This document shows positions 1 through 7,105 of a DNA stretch of 34,561 bases, one piece after another. The notes below the pieces were generated by a model. The model made no database searches. It was not told the DNA's origin and saw nothing but the letters and a program-made list of their open reading frames with translations. The DNA comes from Clostridia bacterium (GTDB lineage: Bacteria; Bacillota; Clostridia; Oscillospirales; CAG-382). Each line of letters starts with the position of its first letter. The first letter of the stretch is position 1. The stretch covers positions 1-34,561 of the forward strand of contig JAFYON010000085.1 in the NCBI GenBank assembly GCA_017560145.1, read 5' to 3'. The translations under genes were made by a program, and so were the position numbers.

Positions 1-2
1 CC

Positions 3-92
3 TTAAATTGTCCAAAAGACTTTGAGGAGGTCGATATTACAAAAATTATTATATATGTAATTAACGGCGCAACCTCAAAGCCATACAAATAA
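3..92 (+). CDS. Possible C-terminal end of an unidentified protein (truncated by window)
   Basis: An open frame runs in from the left window edge and stops with TAA at 90-92, giving 29 residues ending 'INGATSKPYK'. The codons are AT-rich (ATT, ATA, AAA), unlike the genes to the right. No domain can be recognised from so short a piece, and an open frame of this length can occur by chance. The opposite strand also has a short frame (ATG at 118-120, 19 codons) preceded by an AAGGTG-like site, so the coding strand is uncertain. Confidence 0.2.
   Translation, partial: LNCPKDFEEVDITKIIIYVINGATSKPYK
20..80. repeat. Inverted repeat CTTTGAGG/CCTCAAAG around an AT-rich core
   Basis: CTTTGAGG at 20-27 is matched by its reverse complement CCTCAAAG at 73-80, enclosing about 45 bases of AT-rich DNA. 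The arms are only 8 bp, so this could be coincidence or the border of a small degraded element. Confidence 0.25.
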
Positions 93-557
93 CCGATTCG
101 GTTTCATTCATACAGCCCATCGGAATCACACCTTCTTTCTTGCTTCTTCTGTTTTCAGTATATACCTTTTAGAAGGCTAAGTCAAGGGAGTTTTGATATA
201 TTAAACAGCATTGCATATAAAATTTCGTATCGAGAATGGGGTCCCTAAAAATGCTTGCATTTTTTTGGGGGAAAAGCGAAGCGACAAAAAAGACCGCACG
301 AATGCGGTCTTCAAAACACGAAGTGTTTTTACAATTAAATTTCCATAAAAATCGGGGACATGTGCCTTGATTTTTATACCTTGGATGTTCGCAACCTTGG
401 ACAAGCCGAAGGCGCGCACAAGGTTGGCGCGAGCGAACGAACATCACAAAACCCATTGAAATCCTTGCGATTTCAATGGAACGCGTAGCGTTAAAACCCC
501 GCCGCGCGGGTATGGGGACCCTAAAAATTCGAAGAATTTTTGGGGAGAGCGAAGCTC
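93..557. repeat. Gene-free region with an array of small palindromes and a direct repeat
   Basis: No credible gene lies here; the open frames present are chance readings of the repeats. A module beginning ATGGGG(T/A)CCCTAAAAAT, with an AAAAAT/ATTTTT hairpin and ending GCGAAGC, occurs at 236-282 and again at 512-554 in direct orientation. Between the copies lie successive hairpins: GACCGCA/TGCGGTC (292-308), AAAACAC/GTGTTTT (about 313-329), a nested pair GATGTTCG/CGAACATC with AACCTTG/CAAGGTT (384-445), CCATTGAAATC/GATTTCAATGG (453-479) and AACGC/GCGTT (480-492). The layout looks like a composite of REP or MITE-type units. Confidence 0.65.
286..316 (-). terminator. Rho-independent terminator, minus strand
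   Basis: Read on the minus strand, a stem AAGACCGCA / TGCGGTCTT with a TTCG-type loop is followed by TTTTTTG. It lies about 240 bases past the stop of the CDF gene and is the first strong hairpin-plus-U-tract for that operon. A near-identical hairpin occurs on the plus strand at 13051-13078. Confidence 0.6.
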
Positions 558-1721
558 TTATGAATAATCTCTATCTATTCTTATAACGCAACGGTATTGA
601 GGGTTTTGCGCGGTTACGGCGGTCGATGCGGCGAGCTTTAAAACGTCGACATCGGTCTTGCAATCGGCGGGGATAACGATATCGAAAACAACGTTCGTAT
701 GCGTCGGTCCGGGGACGATTCGGAAATCGTGTGCCTTTAAATTCTCGTTAAACTGCGCAAGCACCTCCAAAACTGTGCCCTTTATCTCGTTCAATCTGGG
801 GTCGCGCGTGTTTATCGGGTCCATGTGTATAACCGTTTCAATGCCGTAGCGGTTGAATATCTCTATTTCAACGTTGTCGATAACGTCGTGAACGAAAAGG
901 ATGTCCTCGTCCATCGGCACCTCGGCGTGTAGCGACAAATAACGTCTGCCGGGGCCGTAATCGTGAAGTATAAGATCGTGCACGCCGATTATCGGCTTAT
1001 GCGAGAGGATCAGGGATTCAAGCTCGTCGACAAGCTCCTTTTCGGGGCGCATGCCCAAAAGCGGCTCGATGGTCTCCTTTGCGGCGCGGTAGCCTGCAAA
1101 AAGTATAAAGCACGCAACCAATATACCGATATATCCGTCGATCATCCAATCGGTGAAGTGCATCACGGCAAGCGAAACCAAAACGGCAAGCGTTGCTATC
1201 GCATCGCCTATCGAGTCGGAGGCGGTCGCCACCATCGCGGCAGAGCCGATCTTTTTACCGACGGCGCGGTTGTAGAAAAACATATAAAGCTTGATAACGA
1301 CCGAAATTGCGAGGATCACCACCGATGCAATGCTTAATTCTGTCGGCTTGGGGTCGGTTATCGCATCGACCGACGAGGAAAGAAGCTCAAAGCCCATAAC
1401 GAAAATGAGCATCGCAACGATAAGTCCCGAAATATATTCGATCCTTCCGTGCCCAAACGGATGCTCGGGGTCGGGCTTTTTGCCCGCAAGACGAAAGCCG
1501 ACCATCGTTACCAGCGAAGATCCTGCATCCGAAATGTTGTTGACCGCGTCGGCGGTAACGGCAACCGAGCCTGTAAGCGTGCCGACAAAGATCTTAAGCG
1601 CAAACAGAACTAGATTAAGAAAAATTCCGCAAGCACCGCACAAAAGTCCGTATTTGCGCCGTGTTTCCTCGGATCTCATATCCTTGTTTTTTATAAATAC
1701 AGAAGCAAGAAAGCGAATCAT
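558..1721 (-). CDS. Cation diffusion facilitator (CDF) family metal efflux protein
   Basis: This 387-residue protein is a divalent metal/proton antiporter of the inner membrane, expected to export Mn, Zn or Fe from the cytoplasm. It has the usual CDF layout: about six membrane segments in residues 25-215 and a cytoplasmic metal-binding domain from about 220 onward. Visible motifs are 'DAVNNISD' in TM2 (an NxxxD site), 'PDPEHPFGHGRIEYISGL' in the following loop, and 'DSIGD' (DxxxD) in TM5. The NxxxD plus DxxxD pair resembles Mn-type CDFs; the metal is inferred, not shown. The ATG start follows AGGAAA and sits 2 bases after the upstream ybaK stop, so the genes are probably co-transcribed. The stop codon is followed at once by a GAGC/GCTC hairpin belonging to the repeat array. 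The reason for its linkage to DUF4855 is unknown. Confidence 0.93.
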   Translation of the reverse strand: MIRFLASVFIKNKDMRSEETRRKYGLLCGACGIFLNLVLFALKIFVGTLTGSVAVTADAVNNISDAGSSLVTMVGFRLAGKKPDPEHPFGHGRIEYISGLIVAMLIFVMGFELLSSSVDAITDPKPTELSIASVVILAISVVIKLYMFFYNRAVGKKIGSAAMVATASDSIGDAIATLAVLVSLAVMHFTDWMIDGYIGILVACFILFAGYRAAKETIEPLLGMRPEKELVDELESLILSHKPIIGVHDLILHDYGPGRRYLSLHAEVPMDEDILFVHDVIDNVEIEIFNRYGIETVIHMDPINTRDPRLNEIKGTVLEVLAQFNENLKAHDFRIVPGPTHTNVVFDIVIPADCKTDVDVLKLAASTAVTAQNPQYRCVIRIDRDYS

Positions 1722-1723
1722 TT

Positions 1724-2203
1724 CTATTTCCTCACAATATCAGCGAATTTAAAGGGTATTGCCTTTTTAAGCTCTGAAATATTCATTTCGACCTGTCTGC
1801 CTATCTTACCTGCCGAAAAGATGACTTTTTCCTTTTCCTCGGCGGTAAAATGCACCACGGTTTCGAAAAGCTTTTTCATGCCCACGGGCGAGCATCCGCC
1901 GTGGACGTAGCCGGTAAGCGGCAAAAGCTCGGCTTGCTTAATCATCGCAACCGATTTTTCACCGACCGCCGCGGCAGCGCGCTTAAGATCAAGCTCGCAC
2001 GCCGAGGGGATAACGAAAACGTAATTCTTCTTCGAAGGAGCAACGGTAACAAGCGTTTTGAAAACCACGCTATCGTCGTATCCGAGCTTTTTTGCGATCT
2101 CGACACCCGAAAGCGCCACCTTCGTATCGTATCCGTGCGCGATATAATCGGCGTTTACGCTGTCGAGTATTCTCATCGCGTTTGTTTTATCTTCTTTTTT
2201 CAT
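1724..2203 (-). CDS. ybaK: YbaK/EbsC-type Cys-tRNA(Pro) deacylase
   Basis: This 159-residue protein belongs to the YbaK/ProX trans-editing family, which hydrolyses Cys mischarged on tRNA(Pro) in the cytoplasm. Diagnostic stretches are 'VFKTLVTVAPSKKNYVFVIP', the 'GGCSPVGMKK' motif and 'FSAGKIGRQVEMN', in the family order and at the usual length of about 155-165 residues. ATG at 2203 is preferred over a TTG five codons upstream, because the ATG overlaps the TGA of the DUF4855 gene in an ATGA junction and has a GAAAAAGAG purine run before it. The overlap indicates translational coupling, and the CDF gene follows 2 bases after its stop. The activity is inferred from the family; some YbaK-like proteins edit other aminoacyl-tRNAs. 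Confidence 0.93.
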   Translation of the reverse strand: MKKEDKTNAMRILDSVNADYIAHGYDTKVALSGVEIAKKLGYDDSVVFKTLVTVAPSKKNYVFVIPSACELDLKRAAAAVGEKSVAMIKQAELLPLTGYVHGGCSPVGMKKLFETVVHFTAEEKEKVIFSAGKIGRQVEMNISELKKAIPFKFADIVRK

Positions 2204-4287
2204 TTTCTCTTTTTCCAAATAATTATAACAATCACTAAAATTATAACCGCAATCATTGCTATTCCGCCGATTATAAACGGCAAAGCGCTTGCTTTTTCTT
2301 CTTCAACTATATCGGCAACGCTTTCCTCAACGCTTGCCTCGACCGAGCTTTCGCCCTGTATTTCGCGGTCGACGTTAACGGTCACCGTTCTTTCGGCAAT
2401 GACCTCGCCGTTGTAAAGTATCTCGAAGGTAAAGGTATCGGTTCCGTTGAACTTTCGGTCGGCAAGATAGGTAAACGTGCCCGAGCCGTTTGTAAGGTTG
2501 GCAAATCCGTTTTTCGGCGATTGCTTCATTTTATAAGTACAATGCCAGTCGCCGTTGACGCCCGTTTCGCCGCTTACGCGCTTGTTATCGGTAACGGTAA
2601 GCTCGCTTGTGTATTCCGTGCTCACCTTTTCGGTCGGAAGTGAAAGCGTGCCCTTTATAAATTTATAAGTCGCATCGTAATACCAACGCAATTCGGGGTT
2701 GGTCGAAACGGCGCAATCGTAAAACACGCCCGGGCCTGCGCCGTTGTAATAGGCGTGAACCGTGTCGGTCATCAAGCCGTTTTGTGACGCCGAAACGAGA
2801 TATTGCTCGTAAAATTTACCGAGAGAGGCGTCCCAACGCACTCCGTCGGCAATTTCCATCTGAATGCCTAACCCCAATTGCTTTGCGGTTTGGGCAAAAT
2901 CCTCCATCATTCCCTCGGGATCATCCTTTAAGGAATCGTTAAAGGAAAGGTTCGGCTGCATAAGCATCGCATCGAACTTAAATTCATCGTTCGCGTCGAT
3001 GCCGACCGCCTGATAATAGGGTATCATCACACATTGAAGTCCGCGGTCGTGCATTAATTTCGCCGCATCGCGCGCAAAGTCCCACTCAAAATCGTGGTTC
3101 TGCCTTGTAATACCCTCGCTGTTGCAAAAATAACCCTTTAGCTCGATGTTTTTAAAATCCGCCTCGGCGAAGCGCTTGTCGACCTCGTCCATAAACCATT
3201 TCGTAACGTCAAGTGTGGCTTGGTAGCAGTCGATCTTGTCTACCTTTCCGTCACCGTCGTAATCGCCGAACTCGATATCGCCTATTTTCGGATAGGGAAT
3301 CGTCAAATAGACGCTCGTTTTATAGCTTTCATCAAGCTTGAGCGTTTCTTTCATCTCGGCGGTCGCCTCGTCAAGCGCAAACAAATTGAATTCGGGATGA
3401 AAATAGTTGTCGAGAAGCGTTATCCAGTCGGACATGACCGTCTGTCCGCCCGAAATGGTAAGGTTACCTCCTGACGGGCATTTTCCCTGAAGCGTTAAAA
3501 ACATTACCGCGTCGAACATCGTGTCGACGACCTTTCTGTTCTCGTCACGGTAGCCTATATAATAAAGGAAGGAATCCCTGGTGTTATTAACGAGAGCTTC
3601 ATTTTCGGGAGAATAGCCTGCGTGGAAGCAAACGATATCGTGAACGCCGCCGAGCGCATCTCTGTTCAGATATTCACCCTTGCCCTTTTCGATAATATCG
3701 CAAAAATCGGTCGGCGGAGTAAGCGTCGAGCCTCTGCTTCCGTAAATTTCAAGCTCGTCGATAAAGGTGTTTACCGTCACGTCGAAGCTGAGCGCAATAT
3801 ATCTCGCCGCGGTCGGCTTGAAGGTCATTTCGTATTTTGCAATTTCGGTGTTGTTCGTACGAGAGGGCAAAAAGGGCGATTGGTTGCCGCTTAGGTTTTC
3901 GACGCGCGCAAAATTATTGCCATCCTGCGAAACGAACACCTCGATTTTCTTTGGCGCAACGACGCCTGCCTGGCTGTTTTGCAAAAATCTCGTTACGATC
4001 CTGTCGACCGTGCAATTTTCACCAAGATCGATTTTTAAAATTCTGCCCGTCGCGCGGTAAAATTTTGCCCAGGCGGAATCGCCGAAATCGGCTCTGCCGT
4101 ATTTACCGTCGGTAAGAATTTTCGAGGTAAAGCGGTCCATCTCGGCATAGCTTTTACCGTTTGCGATATGGCTTTCCGCCGTTACCTCTCTGCCCGAAGC
4201 AAGATTTTCACCGTCGGCAAGTGCAAAAACGCCGAAAATATTTAAAAGAAAAGCTGTCACAAGCAAAGCAAAGCAGACTCGCTTCAT
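2200..4287 (-). CDS. Secreted, membrane-anchored DUF4855 domain protein
   Basis: This 695-residue protein starts with a signal peptide (residues 1-25, 'KRVCFALLVTAFLLNIFGVF' then ALADG). A discoidin/F5-8C-like beta domain follows at about 28-185 ('IEVFVSQDGNNFARVE', 'FIDELEIYG'). A DUF4855 region occupies about 195-545, then an Ig/cadherin-like segment ('GTFTYLADRKFNGTDTFTF') at about 560-640. A low-complexity Ser/Glu/Val linker and a C-terminal membrane helix (about 670-691) end in KKRK, so it should sit outside the cell anchored by its tail. The DUF4855 region looks like a TIM-barrel-type glycosidase fold, with acidic residues in 'KGYFCNSEG' and 'GIQMEIADG', but no activity is established. 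It is transcribed divergently from a homologue at 4451 and heads the ybaK-CDF operon. GGGGGA precedes the ATG. Confidence 0.88.
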   Translation of the reverse strand: MKRVCFALLVTAFLLNIFGVFALADGENLASGREVTAESHIANGKSYAEMDRFTSKILTDGKYGRADFGDSAWAKFYRATGRILKIDLGENCTVDRIVTRFLQNSQAGVVAPKKIEVFVSQDGNNFARVENLSGNQSPFLPSRTNNTEIAKYEMTFKPTAARYIALSFDVTVNTFIDELEIYGSRGSTLTPPTDFCDIIEKGKGEYLNRDALGGVHDIVCFHAGYSPENEALVNNTRDSFLYYIGYRDENRKVVDTMFDAVMFLTLQGKCPSGGNLTISGGQTVMSDWITLLDNYFHPEFNLFALDEATAEMKETLKLDESYKTSVYLTIPYPKIGDIEFGDYDGDGKVDKIDCYQATLDVTKWFMDEVDKRFAEADFKNIELKGYFCNSEGITRQNHDFEWDFARDAAKLMHDRGLQCVMIPYYQAVGIDANDEFKFDAMLMQPNLSFNDSLKDDPEGMMEDFAQTAKQLGLGIQMEIADGVRWDASLGKFYEQYLVSASQNGLMTDTVHAYYNGAGPGVFYDCAVSTNPELRWYYDATYKFIKGTLSLPTEKVSTEYTSELTVTDNKRVSGETGVNGDWHCTYKMKQSPKNGFANLTNGSGTFTYLADRKFNGTDTFTFEILYNGEVIAERTVTVNVDREIQGESSVEASVEESVADIVEEEKASALPFIIGGIAMIAVIILVIVIIIWKKRK

Positions 4288-4323
4288 ACGAAAATCCCCC
4301 GAAAACCTTTATTTTTCAACTAA

Positions 4324-4353
4324 ATTATAATATCTTTTACCCGAATATGTCAA
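4324..4353 (-). promoter_or_regulatory. Sigma-A type promoter for the anchored DUF4855 operon
   Basis: On the minus strand TTGACA (4353-4348) and TATAAT (4329-4324) are separated by 18 bases. They lie about 37-66 bases upstream of the ATG at 4287. Confidence 0.75.
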
Positions 4354-4381
4354 GAATTTTTATTATTTTAAAAAATTACTC

Positions 4382-4410
4382 TTGCAAAGCGATGAAATTC
4401 ATTATATAAT
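4382..4410 (+). promoter_or_regulatory. Sigma-A type promoter for the plus-strand DUF4855 gene
   Basis: TTGCAA (4382-4387) and TATAAT (4405-4410) are separated by 17 bases, about 40 bases before the ATG at 4451. It is arranged back to back with the minus-strand promoter, with about 28 bases between the two -35 boxes, so one regulator could control both. Confidence 0.75.
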
Positions 4411-4450
4411 AAGGTAACGCACTAACAAAAAACCAAGGAGTCTTTGTATT

Positions 4451-6073
4451 ATGAGCATAAACATAGATTTTTACGGTGATTTTACGGTCGACAAGTCCGA
4501 GCCCGTCAATTATCCGATCTCCTCTGAACGCGTAAACCTTATCAAGGGAAAAAAGCAGAAGATCAAAAATTTTGAATTGATAGAAAAAAACCATCAAACC
4601 GAATGGTTTAACACCCCTGCGGACAGCCCCAAGCTTACCGACGGCATTTTTGCGACCGAGCCCGATTGCAATGACGAAGCGTTTTTCCACTTCACCTCGG
4701 GTAGTGCAAGAAGCATTATGTACGATATCGGCGCGGTTTGTGCAGTTGACGGCGCAACGCTTTCCATCCTCCGTCAGGACGTTACCGGCGTAAGCGCTCC
4801 GCCCAGAGTTTCCATCTTTCTTTCCGAAAATGGCGAAGATTGGCAAAAGGCAGGCGAATTTACCGAAATCTATGCCGAGGAAAAGGCTGCCATCATCCGC
4901 AAAAAGATTGACTTTGACAAGAAATATAAAGCAAGATATGCAAAATTCAGCTTCGTTATGACCTCGCACGTCTGGATCGACCAGCTCGAGCTTTTCGGCT
5001 GCACCGATATTTCGGGTGCCTGCGATATCGTCGCCGAGCCCGAAGCTGAAACCGCCTTCCCCGATCAATATGCATCGACCGAGGCTTTGGGTGCAAAGGA
5101 CGTTCTTTTGGCATACTTCTGCCACGAAAACAAGGCGCCCATCACCAAGGATATCTTCCTTCCCCACGTTGCATATATGGAAAACGGCGAGATCAAGGAT
5201 GCCCTCTTCGACGGCTTCCTCTTCCTTCCCTACGTTGCATTCCTTTACGATAAATACACCAAGCGCCCCCTTAAAAAGGATAAATGGCAGTATTATATCG
5301 ATCAGCAATATATCGCAAACGGCAATATGGACGCGCTTGATCAGGCGGCGGCAGAGGTCGGCGAAAAATTGGGTATGCCCGATTACAAGGTAAAGGTTTA
5401 TCTTTCCATCCTCTATCCCGTTACCGAGGTTACCGAATTCGGCGAAATAGACGGCAAAAACCTCAACTTTACCAAGCTCGAGGACCGCAAGGCAGGTCTT
5501 AAATGGCTTATCGACGAGCAATACAAGGGCTTCGTTGAAAAGAATTACAAGCACCTTGAATTAAAGGGCTATTACTGGTTCACCGAGGAGATCAATTATT
5601 CCGACAGCCAGTTGATCGAGCTTTTGCGTTACACCACCGATTACGTGCGCGATATGGGACTTATCACGACCTGGATCCCCTATTTCCACGCTTCGGGCTA
5701 TAACGATTGGCAAAACCTCGGCTTTGACGTGGTTTGCTACCAGCCCAATTATGCATTTAACCAAGCTGTTCCCGACAGCCGACTTTTCAATGCGGCGGCA
5801 ACCGCAAAGCTCCACGGTATGTGTATCGAGCTTGAGGTTGGCGGTACTCAGCCCTGGAATATCGAAAGAATCAAAAAATATTATGCCGCAGGCGCGCTTA
5901 CCGGATATATGAAGGATGCCGCGCACATGTACTATCAGGGCGGCGTTCCCGACGTTTATTATTACGCATATAAATCCGAAGATCCCGATCTTCACTCGGT
6001 TTATACCGACACCTATCGCTTTATCAAGGGCACGTTTGACCCCAACGAAATAGAATTTAATTTGGAGGACTGA
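4451..6073 (+). CDS. DUF4855 domain protein without signal peptide
   Basis: This 540-residue protein is homologous to the secreted protein encoded at 2200-4287. An F5/8C-like N-terminal domain (about 20-190: 'VSIFLSENGEDWQKAG', 'SHVWIDQLELFG') is followed by a DUF4855 region (about 205-530: 'LELKGYYWFTEE', 'DVVCYQPNYAFNQ', 'CIELEVGG', 'YRFIKGTF'). The second family member lines up along the same blocks. It has no signal peptide, C-terminal helix or Ig-like segment, so it is predicted to be cytoplasmic or exported by an unrecognised route. AAGGAG precedes the ATG by about 10 bases. The gene ends 5 bases before the YerC-like repressor gene, whose ribosome binding site (GGAGG) lies inside its tail. 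Codon choice is strongly biased (CTC, ATC, GTT), suggesting high expression. A carbohydrate-active role is an inference only. Confidence 0.85.
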   Translation: MSINIDFYGDFTVDKSEPVNYPISSERVNLIKGKKQKIKNFELIEKNHQTEWFNTPADSPKLTDGIFATEPDCNDEAFFHFTSGSARSIMYDIGAVCAVDGATLSILRQDVTGVSAPPRVSIFLSENGEDWQKAGEFTEIYAEEKAAIIRKKIDFDKKYKARYAKFSFVMTSHVWIDQLELFGCTDISGACDIVAEPEAETAFPDQYASTEALGAKDVLLAYFCHENKAPITKDIFLPHVAYMENGEIKDALFDGFLFLPYVAFLYDKYTKRPLKKDKWQYYIDQQYIANGNMDALDQAAAEVGEKLGMPDYKVKVYLSILYPVTEVTEFGEIDGKNLNFTKLEDRKAGLKWLIDEQYKGFVEKNYKHLELKGYYWFTEEINYSDSQLIELLRYTTDYVRDMGLITTWIPYFHASGYNDWQNLGFDVVCYQPNYAFNQAVPDSRLFNAAATAKLHGMCIELEVGGTQPWNIERIKKYYAAGALTGYMKDAAHMYYQGGVPDVYYYAYKSEDPDLHSVYTDTYRFIKGTFDPNEIEFNLED

Positions 6074-6078
6074 ATAAA

Positions 6079-6366
6079 ATGATCGAAAAAGTAAAAGACG
6101 CCAACACCGACAAGCTCGCGGCCGCAATCGTAAGCGTTCGCTCTGTTGAGGAAGCATACCGTTTCCTTTCCGACCTTTGCACTATCAGCGAAATTACCGA
6201 AATGAGCAAGCGCCTCACCGCTGCAGAAATGCTCCGCGACGGCAACACCTATAACGAAATTGCAGAAAAAACCCACCTTTCCACCGCAACCATCACCCGT
6301 GTAAACCGCGCTCTCCGTTACGGCAGCGACGGCTATTCGATGGTTCTTGACCGTATTTCTGAATGA
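6079..6366 (+). CDS. TrpR/YerC-YecD family DNA-binding protein
   Basis: This 95-residue protein belongs to the TrpR-like YerC/YecD family, small helical DNA-binding proteins of Firmicutes. Family features are the N-terminal helices 'AYRFLSDLCTISEITEMSKR' and the helix-turn-helix 'GNTYNEIAEKTHLSTATITR' followed by 'VNRALRYGSDGY'. The length matches the family, about 90-105 residues. A GGAGG site 10-14 bases upstream supports this ATG. Its TGA overlaps the ATG of the methyltransferase gene (ATGA at 6363-6366), implying coupled translation. No ligand or target can be read from the sequence. Since it directly follows a DUF4855 gene, autoregulation at the 4288-4450 intergenic region is a reasonable guess. 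Confidence 0.9.
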   Translation: MIEKVKDANTDKLAAAIVSVRSVEEAYRFLSDLCTISEITEMSKRLTAAEMLRDGNTYNEIAEKTHLSTATITRVNRALRYGSDGYSMVLDRISE

Positions 6367-7091
6367 GCTTTGCTGCGCTGGCGGAAATTTATGACCGCAT
6401 AAACGGCGAAGCTTACCAACCTTATGCAGATATGCTTGAGGACGCATTTAAATTATCCGATATCGAAGTTAAGGAAGTGCTTGACCTCGGTTGCGGCACG
6501 GGCGGAATAACCGCATTGCTTGCCGACAGAGGCTATGATATGATTGGGCTTGACATTTCGCCCGATATGCTTAATATCGCGCGGGAGCGCAATTACGGCA
6601 AAAACACTCTCCTTTTGTGTCAGGATATGTGCGAATTCGAGCTTTACGGAACGGTCCAGGCGATCTATTCATCGTTTGACTGTCTGAATTATATCGTTAA
6701 GAACAAAGACCTCAAGCAGGTCTTTGTTTTGGCGCGCAATTATCTTGAAGCGGGCGGACTTTTTATCTTCGACGTGAACACCCGTGCAAGATATACCGAC
6801 GTGTTTGACGGTAACAGCTTCGTTTATGACTTTGAAGACGGCATTTTTGCCGTATGGCGCAACGCGTTCGACGAAAAAAAGGATATCTGTGAATTTGATA
6901 TCGACGTTTTCTTTGAATCCGAGGACGGACTTTACGAACGCGAATGTGAAACGCAAACCCAAAAATACCACTCCGACGAGGAGATAATGAGCTGTGCAGA
7001 GGGATTTGAGCTTATATCGCGCACGGGCGGTAAGGGCTTTGACGGCTGCAACGAAAACGAAAAGGTATATTACGTTTTCAAAAAGCTTTGA
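6363..7091 (+). CDS. Class I SAM-dependent methyltransferase
   Basis: This 242-residue cytoplasmic protein has a Rossmann-type methyltransferase fold. SAM-binding motif I is 'VLDLGCGTGGITALLADRGY' (about residues 37-56), followed by the acidic strand 'MIGLDISPDML' and a post-motif 'IYSSFDCLNYI'. The C-terminal half resembles the family often annotated as class I methyltransferases in Firmicutes ('FDVNTRARY', a beta-rich substrate region, then 'YYVFKKL'). The substrate cannot be predicted. The start ATG overlaps the stop of the YerC-like gene by four bases, and the gene ends just before the metF ribosome binding site. It lies in the SAM/methionine cycle part of the operon, feeding on the same cofactor that metF and metH help regenerate. 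Confidence 0.9.
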   Translation: MSFAALAEIYDRINGEAYQPYADMLEDAFKLSDIEVKEVLDLGCGTGGITALLADRGYDMIGLDISPDMLNIARERNYGKNTLLLCQDMCEFELYGTVQAIYSSFDCLNYIVKNKDLKQVFVLARNYLEAGGLFIFDVNTRARYTDVFDGNSFVYDFEDGIFAVWRNAFDEKKDICEFDIDVFFESEDGLYERECETQTQKYHSDEEIMSCAEGFELISRTGGKGFDGCNENEKVYYVFKKL

Positions 7092-7105
7092 CCGAGAGGT
7101 TTTTT

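Noticed and set aside
169..456. Possible small proteins of 72-95 residues in the left intergenic region
   Set aside because: They run through palindromic repeats, lack ribosome binding sites and have no recognisable sequence.
5016..5393. Frameshifted open frame inside the plus-strand DUF4855 gene
   Set aside because: It is an overlapping frame rich in Ser/Pro/Arg, typical of a shifted reading of a real gene. The main frame is intact throughout.
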